The translations under genes and the position numbers were made by a program. The notes beneath the pieces are model-generated. The model saw only the letters and a list, made by a program, of their open reading frames with translations. It was not told the origin of the DNA and searched no databases. Of a stretch of 51,630 nt of DNA, positions 33,984-45,012 are shown in pieces. Source of the stretch: Pelargonium nanum (lineage: Eukaryota > Streptophyta > Magnoliopsida > Geraniales > Geraniaceae); contig JAYMTF010000122.1 of assembly GCA_036897485.1 (NCBI GenBank), positions 1 to 51,630 on the forward strand, written 5' to 3'. How positions within the stretch are numbered: position 1 is the first letter of the stretch; each line of letters begins with the position of its first letter.

Positions 33984-34868
33984 GTGTGTGCATCTTCCGG
34001 GTTTCACGTTTTCTATGTTGTAGCTGTATTCTATTTAGGGCAAGTGATTTTATGGGTTTCTCTTTATTGTTTGTAATGTGGTGGAATAGTGGAACACCAA
34101 TGTAATTGTATTTGCAAGAGAATTGTTACTATAAATAGATCTGTTGTTGTCTGTTTGTTTTCATGTCTTCTGTGGAAATTTTTTCGTCGCTTGTGGTTTT
34201 ATCCGATTATGAATTAGACGGTTTAGCATGATATCTTATATTCGAGTCCCTGTACATGCAACACACATTTTCGAGAAACACTAAAGTTGGATATTCAAAT
34301 TCGAGTCGGATTAAAAATGCCTAATCTAAACCTAACTCAAAGGGGAAGCAGGTTCGTTATGGTTTTATGTATCACATCTGAAACCCGCAACCCCTTTCGA
34401 GTCCAGCATTTCCAACCTGAGCCCAAAAATCTCGGCCCGAAATCCGAATTATCAGCTCCATCTCATTGGTCATTTGTGACCTATAATTACTTGAAAGATC
34501 AGGCACTTTCATAACTGCCTTGACCTAAAAGTCCAAGTAACACAAACCTGTGATTCTAAGAACAAACTAAGCAAAAGTGGCCTTCACACCAAGTTTAGCT
34601 AACAAATATATACACAAATAAGAAGCAATAACTGTATATTAATTATAATGAAGCTCCTGTTTACAATTTAAGAACATAAATAACACAAACTCAATGAAAC
34701 ACACAACAAATCACAGATTCTCTTTTACTAAACAGCATGTGAGATATATATAACCCCATAGAACTACTAGGTTTACAGACACAATAAGGAACTACAACAG
34801 TAGGGTTTTAATCTAAATCCGAAACAGTAATTGACGTGGAAGCGAAGATATTTTTTTTGCCAGTAGCA
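33984..34868. other. Intergenic, tail to tail between the AFB and CYSTM genes
   Basis: It holds the AFB 3' UTR, then a hAT-like remnant at about 34284-34460 (AATTCGAGTCGG, AACCCGCAACCCC, CCGAATTATCAGCTCCA words), then AT-rich DNA with the CYSTM 3' UTR. Confidence 0.5.
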
Positions 34869-37104
34869 TTACCGAAAGAAGAAGCAGCATTCCTCCATCA
34901 TACAACAGCAACATAGTGCGGCCAAGCTGTACGTGTAAAAGAGATAAGTCAATTTTGGTGAATTAATAAGCACGAAACATTTTGCGAGTATTGAACAGAG
35001 TTGAATGCTACTTGCACATTACCAATAACTAGATTAGTACTTCAAATTTTCTTCATGTACCCTTACATGACTTCATTGTAACAGACTCAAGGGTTGGGGA
35101 TATTATCGGTAATTCATGTATACGTAAATAACTGAATGTCCTCATTTAGGGACAAATGTTTGAGAGAACGTGAGCACACATTTTGAAATGGATACTTAAT
35201 AATAATAATCGAACACTTCAAGATTTATCCTAGAGGATCCGTATATGTGACAAATCCTAGATCTGAAGAAGGTGAAATACAAGTTGACTTTCGTGATAGA
35301 GTACTTTAGTGAATCTCTTTGGCACTATGAATCTCAAGACATTTAAATCTACCGTAAATAAGGAACAACTATTAGTTTAGGTGAACATGGATATTAGAGG
35401 GTGGTTTTTCAGTTGAAGATATATATACTATGACCAACAAAGATTCGGCGAGCATACACACACCCATAATTTAAATGGATTCATATTTACTATAAGTATA
35501 TACCAAGAGTCCAAGACAATTAAGTATTCTAACATAGGAACATTTCGTTTCGGAGCAAAAGAGCTCCCAAGTGTTATAATTGGTTATTTACTAAAACGCG
35601 ATATCTTCTTTGTACAATAACCATCCAAAATCCATCATTCAATATTATTAAATCTACCCAAACCCCACCGGACTCTGTCTTTTAACTAGAGGCGTGAACT
35701 TAGGTGGAGGCAGCACTGATCTAACCTTCATCTTACACCACTCACAGTAACCTAGCATTTTCAATGCCACATCTGAACTAATCACCAAACCGTTTCATCC
35801 CTGCTTACACCATATAATCCCCAATTGTAATATTTACTTAATATCCATAATAACCAACCATAACTCCACAAACTAGTAAACAGGTCATATTTTCTACTGA
35901 GTATGCCTATACTATTTAGCCTACAATGGCATCATGAGAAACAATCAAACATAAAAGGCATATCTTATTTCTACAAAAACCATCCAACATCCACAATTAC
36001 CCAAACCCCACCAGACCAGACCGCGTGCACTTATGCGGAGGCACCACTGATCAAATCTTCATCTTACGCCACTCACTGTAACATAATATTTTCAAAGCCG
36101 CATCTTAACTAATCACAAACCATTCATCCCCGCTTAATATTATTATAACCAAAGCGCTCGATCATGCAGTCATATACATACAATATGCAGCGTTAACCTA
36201 CACAAAAACACTAGCTCATCTATATTCTAAAGTACAAGCCTACATCTCTCGCATTTTCCTTCAAAAAATCTCCATTTCTCCACCATCGTATCCATAACAC
36301 AACCATCTAACAAGTCTCCTTTCCCATTTCTCCAAACCCATAAATTTTCTCCGACAATCAACTCAAATAGCTAATGAGCCAATCAATAAACATATCGAGC
36401 AAATCAATTCTTCTCTAAACCCATAAACACTAAATTAAGTACCAAATGAATCAATCAAACACGAACATTTTCAAGTAAACTAATCAGTAAAACTTGCAAA
36501 AATTGCACATAAATCCTTTTACTTAAAACTTCATTCAAGCTAGTAAAATGAGCATTTTACTAAGAAAACAATGATTGATCATGCCTCATTTCAGCTAAAA
36601 TATAGAACAGAACAGAGACTCACCAGCCTTCCAGAAACGAGGCACAACCAACATTGGATTGAGATTGATCTTGGTACTGATCGTATCGGTACTGCTGCCC
36701 CGGCGGCGGCGGAGGCGGAGGATAACCTTGACCGAAATACCCCTGGTACCCTTCGTACGGCGGACGCCCCGGCGGCGGCGGAGGGTACCCCGGGTACGGA
36801 GGCGGCGGCGGATACCCTTCGTACGGCGGCGGCGGAGGGTAACCTTCGTACGGCGGTGGCGGTGGTGGCGGCGCCGATGGATATCCCGGTGGCGGATAAG
36901 CTGATTAAGATGAGATCAGATTCAATTCGAGTTTCAGATTAGGAGGTTAATTAAAAATTGAAACTGATATTGAAAAAAAAAACACAGAATTTACGGCACC
37001 GAATCGTGGAGAAAATTAAGAAGAAATTGGGGGATTAGGGTTGTGGAAATGAGTTGATTACCTGGAGGAGGATAAGGATCTTGAGGAACTCTCTGGTAGC
37101 TCAT
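34869..37104 (-). CDS. CYSTM-family protein with Pro/Tyr/Gly repeats (cysteine-rich transmembrane module)
   Basis: Three exons on the minus strand, 37104-37062, 36900-36624 and 34926-34869, give 125 residues. The N terminus MSYQRVPQDPYPPP leads into a repeated YEGYPPPPP/YPGYPPPPP stretch (about residues 15-85, six to seven imperfect repeats), then NVGCASFLEG and, after the last splice, CLAALCCCCMMEECCFFFR. That last segment is the CYSTM module (SFLEGCLAALCCCC), which anchors such small proteins to membranes, probably through cysteines; family members are linked to stress tolerance and, as WIH proteins, to germline formation. The 1.7 kb second intron holds a duplication. A CATATAA box lies 70 bp upstream of the ATG. 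Confidence 0.93.
35580..36215. repeat. Two-copy direct repeat (period about 343 bp) in the CYSTM intron
   Basis: CCCAAACCCCACC occurs at 35657 and 36000. Both copies go on with GGAGGCA(G/C)CACTGATC, CTTCATCTTAC, CCACTCAC(A/T)GTAAC, ATTTTCAA, CATC and CATCCC(T/C)GCTTA. The units are about 80-85% alike by eye. Confidence 0.85.
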
Positions 37105-37829
37105 TTTTTTTTTTTTTTCTTGTTCGTTGTATCGAATGTGACTACTGCGAGTTCCTATGGCTGACGAGTTGGCTTATATGAAGAGGACAGTTAGGTGGTG
37201 AAGTGGAAGGTAGTTATGCCTAGTGTATTGTTTAATATATATATATATATATAAATATAAAATAATGGGATAATTTTTTTTTCCGGTCTAAACCATGTGT
37301 TTCCTGAGCGGATCCGCAAATTCGCGTTGGAACTTAGAATGAGATAATTTGTTTTTAAACTACTTAAGTCGAGTTTTTTGTCTGCGGTTATATATGTGAA
37401 CTGACTGGCCCACGAGTAAGTTAGATTGTCGGCTTGTTTGCGGGTTTTGGGATAAATTTCAAATTTAACGTGTAAAATATGTAAGCTTGTGCGGCACAAC
37501 TTCATTTGACCTAAAAATTAATTTGTTTTGTTTTATGCGATTTGAATCCATAGAAGTGTGAATCGAGTTTTAAGTGTCTGCATGTTCGGACTTAAAAATT
37601 GTCATCTGTAACGTACGCTCTGCAAATTTCACCCCAAATAGAAAAAGAACAAATCAATCGTAAAAAGCATAGTTCGTAAAGTATAGATTGACGATTTCAC
37701 ACCCTTGACATTTCAGGACATTTTCCATTATTTGAATTTAAAGAAATCAACAACAACAAGAAAAGATACACGACTATTTTAGTAAATTTATTATAATGCG
37801 CAAAACTAGATTAGTCGGCGACCGATAAA
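37105..37829. other. Intergenic between the CYSTM gene and the WW/zinc-ribbon gene
   Basis: It contains the CYSTM promoter (minus-strand CATATAA at 37174-37180), a short TA microsatellite at about 37238-37252, a GGGT-rich hAT-like remnant near 37290-37600, and the 3' end of the next gene. Confidence 0.5.
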
Positions 37830-38305
37830 TCAAACATAAGAACTTTCAAGAGGACGGTGACAAAAAGGACAATTCCATATGACCTCTGGCACCACTAGAA
37901 ACAACGGGCGGCAACAACAGAAGATGTAGAGAAGGTGAGGAGGATCGTTCTCGCGATCGTTATCCCAAAAGATCGGATTGTTCTCCGGAGAACGTCCGGT
38001 GAGCACGAACCACATGTTGCTCGTGTTGTATAACCCATTTCCAAGGGCTATTTTTGTCCTAAGATCAATAACTATTTTTCCATCATTTCTATTCTTGTAA
38101 TAGAATACTTTCCCCTGCACAAACAAAAATCACAATCAAAATTAGTTACATATTTTCTTTTAAAACATTGAAATTTTAATTAGTCGACACAATTTTAGAT
38201 GGAAAAAAATATTTATCGAACCTTCATATTGTAGCAACGCTCCCAAGGGTAAGGGTTAGGAGCGTAGGGGGCGTTGTTGATGAATGACCAGAGATCTCCG
38301 TCCAT
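37830..38305 (-). CDS. Small WW-like/zinc-ribbon protein, resembling CURLY FLAG LEAF 1 (CFL1)
   Basis: Two exons on the minus strand, 38305-38222 and 38114-37830, give 122 residues. The first part, NPYPWERCYNMKGKVFYYKN followed by RNDGKIVIDLR, lines up with the WW segment of CFL1-type proteins (PW..CLDLQTGKIYYVN); the second WW tryptophan is lost. The C-terminal part has CCCRPLFLVVPEVIWNCPFC, a four-cysteine ribbon like the CxxC...CPxC tail of that family. CFL1 proteins of rice and Arabidopsis affect cuticle development through HDG1; a like role here is only a guess. The protein is shorter than CFL1 and lacks its Ser-rich start. A TATATAAATA box lies about 60 bp upstream. Confidence 0.65.
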
Positions 38306-38360
38306 GATCTACTGAACTGAGTAGAGATTTACCGATTCAAAAACTAGACTGAGTTGATAC

Positions 38361-38370
38361 TATTTATATA
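38361..38370 (-). promoter_or_regulatory. Putative TATA box of the WW/zinc-ribbon gene
   Basis: The minus strand reads TATATAAATA, 56-65 bp upstream of the ATG at 38305. Confidence 0.55.
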
Positions 38371-39856
38371 GTAGAAATTTTAATAAAGAGTGTGAATGCG
38401 ATGCACGATTTGACTCTTTTATTAAATATTCAAGTAGATTCAATTAGTTCGACAAGTGTATTTAATACCCCTTTTTATGTATAAATATGTGTGACGTAAC
38501 TCACATGAGTTGATAATTTAGGGAACTATAAATACATTGTATAAAAGGTTATATATTATAATTGAAGGACCAAATTATTCAAAATTGACATGACGGTCAC
38601 ATCTTTTATTGGTAATTTAGGTAATATAAGCGTCATGTGGTCGTCACGTCAATTTTTATATTTATAAATATTAGATTAATTTAATTCGACGACATCAATG
38701 TGGATTGGACAAATTCGAAACAAAACAACATAATTTAAAAACAATGGAAATAAATCACTTTCTTTTATTTTATTGTTCCTTTCTATTGAAAAATGTAATT
38801 AATTGAGTTTTAGATATATGTGCCAAATTGTCAATGCAATAAATAAATTTTAGTTTTTGGTGTGAAGATATAAATGTTTTATGACGTTCACTTGATAGAA
38901 TCAAACTGAGTATTGCCAAAGCACAGTTTTGCATAAGAAAAAAAAAAGATTTCACTTAATTATAAAAAAAAGTGTGTATACATAATTATTATTGAGAAAA
39001 AAAAAAGATTTCTTTTTTTATTTCATCATAATTGCCACCTTTAGTACCTTGCCAAGCATTTATCAATGATGAAATAATTTATTAATTGAACTAATTAATT
39101 ATAATACTTATGTTTAACCTTCTAATAAAATAAAATTTGTCGTATATATGTATATTTGTCGGTTTTACGATATTTATGTATTCAGCATATTAATAAAAGG
39201 TTTTACTTCGACCCAAACGATGAACTTATCCGAATTTAATTTACTTAGAACAATAAATCACACTTTCGTGATTGAACCGGTTAAATCGAAGATTCGATCA
39301 ACAAATCAAATTGACATTTGATTTATCTTGATAAGTATGTTGATATTTAACACCCTTACGCATCATTATACATGTAAAATTAGAGGTGGTAATCGGTCAG
39401 ATCGGATTGGACAAATACGCTCATTTTACACTAAAATTATCGAATTTGTTCTTTCAATACAATCTGATCCGATCCACTCGTTTTTTCCTCTCTTTGCAAG
39501 AAAAATCCGATCCAATCCAAAATTGGTCGGATTCGGATCCAGATTGTCGGTTCTATGTAAAACCCACAACCCGACTCGAGTTCTAGCCCGAAAAAACAAC
39601 CCGGATCCTATCCGAACCCAAATTGCAAAGAAACAGTACCCAGGATCTTGATTCTTGACTAGCCATTTAACTACCTGATCACATCACAACTCGTGTTCTG
39701 TTTCTTTACAGTGCCAGTGGTGTTTGTTAGTGGCCGTACGCTTATCATGATTGGCTCATTGCACCTCCCACCAATCGCTCTCTTACACGTGTCCACTCTC
39801 TCTCTCCTCTAGCAACTAACACGAAATGCAAGTCGCGCGTGACCAGTCTCGGACTC
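38371..39856. other. Intergenic, AT-rich, with a hAT-like element
   Basis: Mostly AT-rich DNA. A hAT-like remnant begins TAGAGGTGGTAATCGG at 39381 and runs with CGGATCGG/GATCCGATCC words to about 39628 (ACCCAAATTGC). No gene was recognised. Confidence 0.5.
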
Positions 39857-39875
39857 TATATATATATATATATAT
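39857..39875 (+). promoter_or_regulatory. TATA-box region of the C2H2 gene
   Basis: A run of TA repeats (about 9 dinucleotides) that can serve as TATA box, 70-90 bp before the duplicated leader. Confidence 0.5.
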
Positions 39876-39890
39876 GTATGTGTCATCTTC

Positions 39891-40085
39891 AAGCTCTGTC
39901 CTCTGATACGTACCTTCCTTGCTGTTCATCGATCGTTCATCAATGGCGGACCATTGTCTCAGTCTGTGCTTTTTCTAGAGAGAGAAAGTGAAGCGTTAGA
40001 GAGAGAAACGTGCCGTCTTCTAGCTTTTTCCTCTGATACGTACCTTGCTTGCTGTTCGTCGATCGTTCATCAATGGCGGACCAAT
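39891..40085. repeat. Tandem duplication of the 5' leader and start codon, period 130 bp
   Basis: The 39891-39955 segment and the 40021-40085 segment share CCTCTGATACGTACCTT, GCTTGCTGTTC(A/G)TCGATCG and TTCATCAATGGCGGACCA with few differences. The left copy provides a second ATG in the same context as the real one. Confidence 0.92.
39943..39978 (+). CDS. Upstream ORF made by leader duplication (11 residues)
   Basis: ATG to TAG encodes MADHCLSLCFF. The first three residues and the ATG context (ATCAATGGCGGACCA) are the same as in the main frame, because the leader with its start codon was copied in tandem. If transcription starts at the TA-rich box upstream, this uORF would be met first and should lower translation of the zinc-finger protein. 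It is not in frame with the main start (130-bp shift). Confidence 0.6.
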   Translation: MADHCLSLCFF

Positions 40086-40672
40086 TTTCCGATTCTCCTC
40101 CCGATCATCCTCCATTTCCAGTGACCGCAACCACTGCTTCAACGTCGCCACAGTCTCCGATATTCACACCTTCTTCAACATCCGACCGTCGTCGCCGGAG
40201 CAATTCCTCTCCCGGTCAGATATTCCTGTGCCGCTCCTGTACCCGCTCGTTCACCTCCTCTCAAGATCTCGTCCGCCACCAGAATGCTGATCACAATATC
40301 GAGAAATCCGGCGCTCGCCACGGCTTCCCCGCTCTCAACGTCTCCGGACCTCCTCCTGCTCCTCTCGGGGCCATGGATGCTTCGTCTGGTTCTGGTTCTG
40401 GCACTGTTTCGATACCTTCTCTTCATGTTCTCTACCAGCAGCCATACAGCAACTGGCATTTCGAGCCGGTAACGGAAACGACGAACCAGTTGACCGTGGA
40501 CGAACCAACCGGCTCGACGACGCCGTCATCTCATGGAATCGGCTACGGCATAAACCCTAACTCTGGATCTCTTCCTCCGTCTCCGCCACCGGCGACTCCT
40601 GATGGTTCTGAACCTTCTGGTTCTGGTTCTGCTGACGTGGACAAGGACAATGGCGTTGACCCCACTCTCTGA
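40073..40672 (+). CDS. Single C2H2 zinc-finger protein, Ser/Pro-rich
   Basis: A single-exon frame of 199 residues. One zinc finger, FLCRSCTRSFTSSQDLVRHQ followed by NADH, with spacing C-x2-C-x12-H-x4-H, lies at about residues 52-75. The usual plant QALGGH helix is replaced by SSQDLVRH. Both sides are disordered and rich in Ser, Pro, Thr and Gly; there is no clear EAR motif at the end (VDKDNGVDPTL). The protein is probably a nuclear regulator, but neither target nor pathway can be named. High GC and even codon use over the frame support coding. Confidence 0.78.
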   Translation: MADQFSDSPPDHPPFPVTATTASTSPQSPIFTPSSTSDRRRRSNSSPGQIFLCRSCTRSFTSSQDLVRHQNADHNIEKSGARHGFPALNVSGPPPAPLGAMDASSGSGSGTVSIPSLHVLYQQPYSNWHFEPVTETTNQLTVDEPTGSTTPSSHGIGYGINPNSGSLPPSPPPATPDGSEPSGSGSADVDKDNGVDPTL

Positions 40673-41795
40673 CTCTAGCTGGTTAGTCTTGCCTGATTTT
40701 GATCAGTTCATCTAATTAGGGTTCAGGGTTTATGGATCAGTGAGTGTTCTAGTTTCTTTCATGTTGTTGCCAAATCCAAGAACATGATTGATCTATGTGT
40801 GTTGCTGAACTTGTTTCTTGGTTTTTTCCAGCGGTACTGTTTGTTCTTAGTTTCTTCCATTTTGCTACCAAATCCATGAACATGCATGATTGATGTATGT
40901 GTGCTGCTTCATGGCTTCATGTAAGGCTTCTGGTACAGGACTTGAATGATGAATCCATGAATGCATGTGTTTCTTTGACTTGATTGTTTGTGTCTTTAGT
41001 TCTATTTTTACTATTTTAGTATTTTATGCTTACATAGTTTCTAAACTTTGTGGTTGATGAGTGTATACGTGTTATGTGTATGATTATTTTCCATATTAAT
41101 TCTTGGATGAATCTCATCTCTCTGGGTTTGGATTGAACTTATTTGATTTTCTATGAACAGTTCTAATTTGGGTCTTATAGTGACCACCCTTGAACTCTAA
41201 GCCCAGTGAGAGAGAATTAAAAATGTATTATAAGTATCTTTCTACTAGACCATTCATGCATAAAAAACAATATCACTTATTTTGAGACGGGGTCGTTGAA
41301 ACAAAAAATTGATAAGTTTGAAAAGATCTAACCCAATCCCAACCCACACCAGTAGGAAATTTCGGGTTTTTAGTACAAAATATGTGAGCTTGCTCGAACA
41401 AAAAATTAGTTTGGTCAATTTTATGATTAGAACATGAAAATAAACGCATAGAGGTTTTCATTTCTCCTTCCCACATGCTTGGGTCCAAATTGCCAAATTT
41501 ACTCAGCAAGTTAGCTAGACAAGCTCATAAGTCATAAGCATAATCTAAATAAATAAATAAACTAAACAGGAGCAAATATAGTATCCAACCCAAAATTGAT
41601 AAATTAAAGTACTCATCAGAAATTGTACACAAAACTAAACAACTAAAGATTCAGTACAGTGTTTCTACAAGTTTCCAAGTGCAAAGTGTCTAAATTCAAG
41701 GTGGGAGGGGATAAACCAAGTGGCAGCATATGTCTGTATGCTCATGCTTAAGTTGAGATTAAGATGGTTTATCAGCTCAAGTCGAGATCCAACGG
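40673..41795. other. Intergenic, tail to tail between the C2H2 gene and TRAP-beta
   Basis: The C2H2 3' region includes a short imperfect direct repeat (AGTTTCTTNCATNTTG..CCAAATCCA near 40751 and 40849). A hAT-like remnant lies at about 41280-41500. The TRAP-beta 3' UTR is at the right. Confidence 0.5.
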
Positions 41796-44662
41796 TTACC
41801 GCCTCTTCTTGTTCGCTTTTGCAGAACTGGATGGCGAGGCGACAAGGTACACAAACAGAACCACTATGGAAATCACTGAGATCAATGATCCGTACTTGGC
41901 CAGCAACCTCTGCAATAGAGAACGACAAATGAAAACGTTTTGAGATACAGAGGAGGTAAAAAAACACATGGTTCTTAAAGCTTCTACAGATTTGGACATT
42001 ATAGATTCTTAGCTTCTGCTCAAGTAAATTGGTCTTCTAAACGACTTCATTGCTAATATATATCACTAGAGCTGGCAATTCAGTTTGTGTTTCGGATTAA
42101 GCAGATCACCCAAATTGATAAGCAATTTACGTAGAGCTAACAATTTGTGACGTAACACGACACAAAATTAGCATGTTTGGGCTCACATTTTGTAATCTTG
42201 TCATGTTCATGTTGGAGAGCCCAACACGTTTAGAAATTGTGTCGTGTTCGCGATAGGCATTCAAAACACAAAGACAGGATTAATTAGTAGTGTTGTGATA
42301 CGCGCGGCACAACACACACACTTAAGGGTATTATTGTAAATTAAACCTAATAAACCCTAAACCAACACAACCCAAAATAGTCTGACATATTTTATGCAAC
42401 CTAAACCAACATAATATGGGTCAGATTTTAGGTGCCCGAGAGTCCGGATCCAAATTGCAAGCACTACAGTTAACCAATAGATGTAACTTGTAACAACAAT
42501 GATTCATACCTTAGCCTGTGAACATTTGGTCCCAAAGTGAAGGCATTCCCATGAAGACACAAACAAGGGAAGCTGTTAGTTAACATTAGAAAAAGTGATT
42601 GACGGCAGGTTATATTTTAGATGAAAAACCTACCCATTCAAACTTCTTCTCGGGAGGTCTATCTGCAAGAACATCTAAAGGCACAATTGGAGTTGAGAAT
42701 GCCTCCTGTAACGTGCAAACAAGTACCAATCAGAAGATAAAAAACAAAGATTATTTTCCAAAAGAAAAAAAGAACCAAATATTGTTATTAAGCATATGTC
42801 CTACCTGTAGAGCGGACTTTGTGGGGATGCGGAATGTAATGACTGCTGGTACACCGTAAAACATTCCTTTCACTGTAGCCTCCAATTCAAAAGTGTGTGA
42901 TACTAAAGCACCACTGTAAATAAAAAACTTGCATTATTTTAGTAATAGTTTTGAATATATGATTGAGAAAAAAAGAGGGTAAAAATTAGAATAAAGATGA
43001 ACTATATAAATTGCAAAACGGCATCGCTAGAAGGTTGCACTTACGCATCGAGCTTTTCCCATGACCTCGAAGTGTTACCACTGACAACATTGAATGAGTC
43101 TTTAGGCCAACTATCGTCATTGAGACTTACATCATATGCGGTCCTGTGCATAAGAACAAACAAAAATTTAGCTAACGGAAAACATTTCATTTATACATGA
43201 ACACACCGGGTTATCTTGCAACAATTTTGAAACCACGCTAACAAATCAGCGCTCACAAGCTAACAGAAGTATTGAGAAAGTGAAACTTTCATTAGATTAC
43301 TACCCTGCTATGTCATCATACCGATTTTTCATCGCAAAGCAACAACTATTCAATCCATTCGGAATCTCCAAACTCAAATCTCAATTTCATCAAATTCACC
43401 AAAATTTCGCAGAGAGCATATAAAACTTATCACAGAGCACAAAAATCCATAAACCTATATATTGGCGAAAGTAATTCAGAAATCAAACAAATCGAGAAAA
43501 CATGCAGATTCCTTCACATATGGAATTGTATGCAATGAATTTTACAGAAAGTGATAGCAGAATCCAGGTGGCATCCCCAAAGGAACGATTTGTTCAATCA
43601 AATACGAATCCAAAAAATCAAATATCAATTTCATCAAATTCACCAGAGACCAAACAAAACCTTTCATCACAGAGCAAAAAAACTAACAAACATCAACTAA
43701 AGTAATCCTGAAATCAAACAAATCGAGAAAACACGCAGATTGCTTGGCATATGATATTGCATGCAATGAATTTAACAGAAAATGATAACAGAATCAACGT
43801 TCAAATCATTGCAAATCCCAATATTCAAGCAAAAATTTACCAGAGAGCAAACAAAACCTCTCATCACAAAACACAAAAAATCAATAAGCCTATAGATCAG
43901 CTAAAGTCATTCCAAAATCAAACAAAATGGGAAGACGTGCAGATTGCTTCACATATGGAATTGCATGAAATGCATTTTACAGAAAATGATAACATAATCC
44001 AAGTGGCACAAAACATCATAGGAACGATTTTTTCAATCGATTTTGAATCACAGAAATCAAATCTGAATCTCATCAAATTCACCAAAATTCACCAGATACA
44101 TAACAAAAGCTATCATCACAAAGCACAACAAATCACAAGTTTACTTATAAGGTAAAGTAATTTTGAAATCGAACAAATGGAGAAACGTGCAGGTTCCTTC
44201 ACATATGGCATTGCATGGAATGAATTTAACAGAAAATGATAACAGAATTGATCAATCCATTGCGAATCTCAAATTCATCAAATTCGCCAAAACTCACCAA
44301 AGACCAAACAAAAACTCTCATCACAAAGCACGACAGATCATAAACTCATCCATCAGCTAAAGTAATTCCGAAATCGAACATATCAATAAAGCGCACATCT
44401 AAGTCAACTCAACCGGATCTACAACGATTCAAAAATCAAAACTAAGCAAAAAATTCAGATCTGATAACAGAAACTGTATCGGAAGTACATACGATGAGCC
44501 CTGGTTGTAGATGTCGATGGCGACGGAGACGCGTTCGGCGCCGGTTTTGAGCCTGGTGAGAGAGGCCTTCTTGTGAGCCACAATGAACGGCACATCGGAG
44601 GTCGCGAGAGCCGACGAGAACAGCAACAGAGCAGCCAAAACGCCGATCAGTTGCGTCGCCAT
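41796..44662 (-). CDS. SSR2: Translocon-associated protein subunit beta (TRAP-beta/SSR2)
   Basis: Six exons on the minus strand: 44662-44493, 43143-43045, 42913-42805, 42705-42634, a 6-nt microexon 42515-42510 (GCTAAG, Ala-Lys) and 41909-41796, total 570 nt and 189 residues. The start MATQLIGVLAALLLFSSALA is a signal peptide. The luminal part has VPFIVAHKKASLTRLKTGAE and NVVSGNTSRSWEKLDAGALV; the joint EW-AK-RLLAKYGS restores the family sequence only if the microexon is used. One TM helix (LISVISIVVLFVYLVA) and a cytosolic tail ending KANKKRR follow. TRAP-beta is an ER membrane glycoprotein subunit next to the Sec61 channel, helping import of secretory proteins. Confidence 0.95.
42067..42466. 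mobile_element. Nested hAT-like MITEs in TRAP-beta intron 5
   Basis: The outer element starts TAGAGCTGGCAATTCAG at 42067; a second start TAGAGCTAACAATTTGTGAC lies at 42132 and goes on with ACACGACAC, CCCAACACGTTT and GCACAACACACAC words. The shared right end CAAATTGCAAGCACTA is at 42466. The second belongs to the 'acacgacac' subfamily also found at 50141. Confidence 0.65.
43330..44390. repeat. Tandem array (4 units plus part, 203-250 bp) in TRAP-beta intron 1
   Basis: (C/G)(A/C)CATATGGNATTG(T/C)ATG recurs at about 43515, 43747, 43950 and 44200. Each is preceded by AAATCGANAAA(A/C)..GCAG(A/G)TT and followed by TTTNACAGAAA(A/G)TGATA. Between these words each unit has AATTCACCA, ACAAAAC and CATCACA(A/G)AGCACA. 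A fifth partial unit ends near 44390. Confidence 0.92.
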
Positions 44663-45012
44663 TGACGATCGAAGCTTGAGAGATTTGGGGTTTAGGGTTT
44701 GGATCGGAGCGTAGTACAGTTAACGGTTGAAAAGCTTGGGAGTGAAATGAAATCAACGATAAAAAGGGTACTAGTGTGACGTGGCGAACGAGCTCAAATA
44801 TCGGGTTGATTTTTCATAGGAAATAACGCCAAACGGCATCGTTTTCTATGTGAATGGTTGAAGTGTCTAAGCCCACTATTATGGACTTTATAAAATGGTC
44901 GGCCCAATTGATTTTGGAATTTATATCGAATCCAATTAATTAAACAATTTTATTTTATTCCATTATTTTTTATATAATATTGGCCATAAATTTGAGAAAT
45001 AGTCTTTAATTG
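44663..45012. other. Promoter side of TRAP-beta
   Basis: It contains the TRAP-beta 5' leader (minus strand) and AT-rich DNA. Nothing else was recognised. Confidence 0.4.

Noticed and set aside
36571-36942. Plus-strand frames (123 and 81 residues) over the CYSTM exon
   Set aside because: Antisense of the Pro/Tyr/Gly repeat; the minus strand gives a full CYSTM protein.
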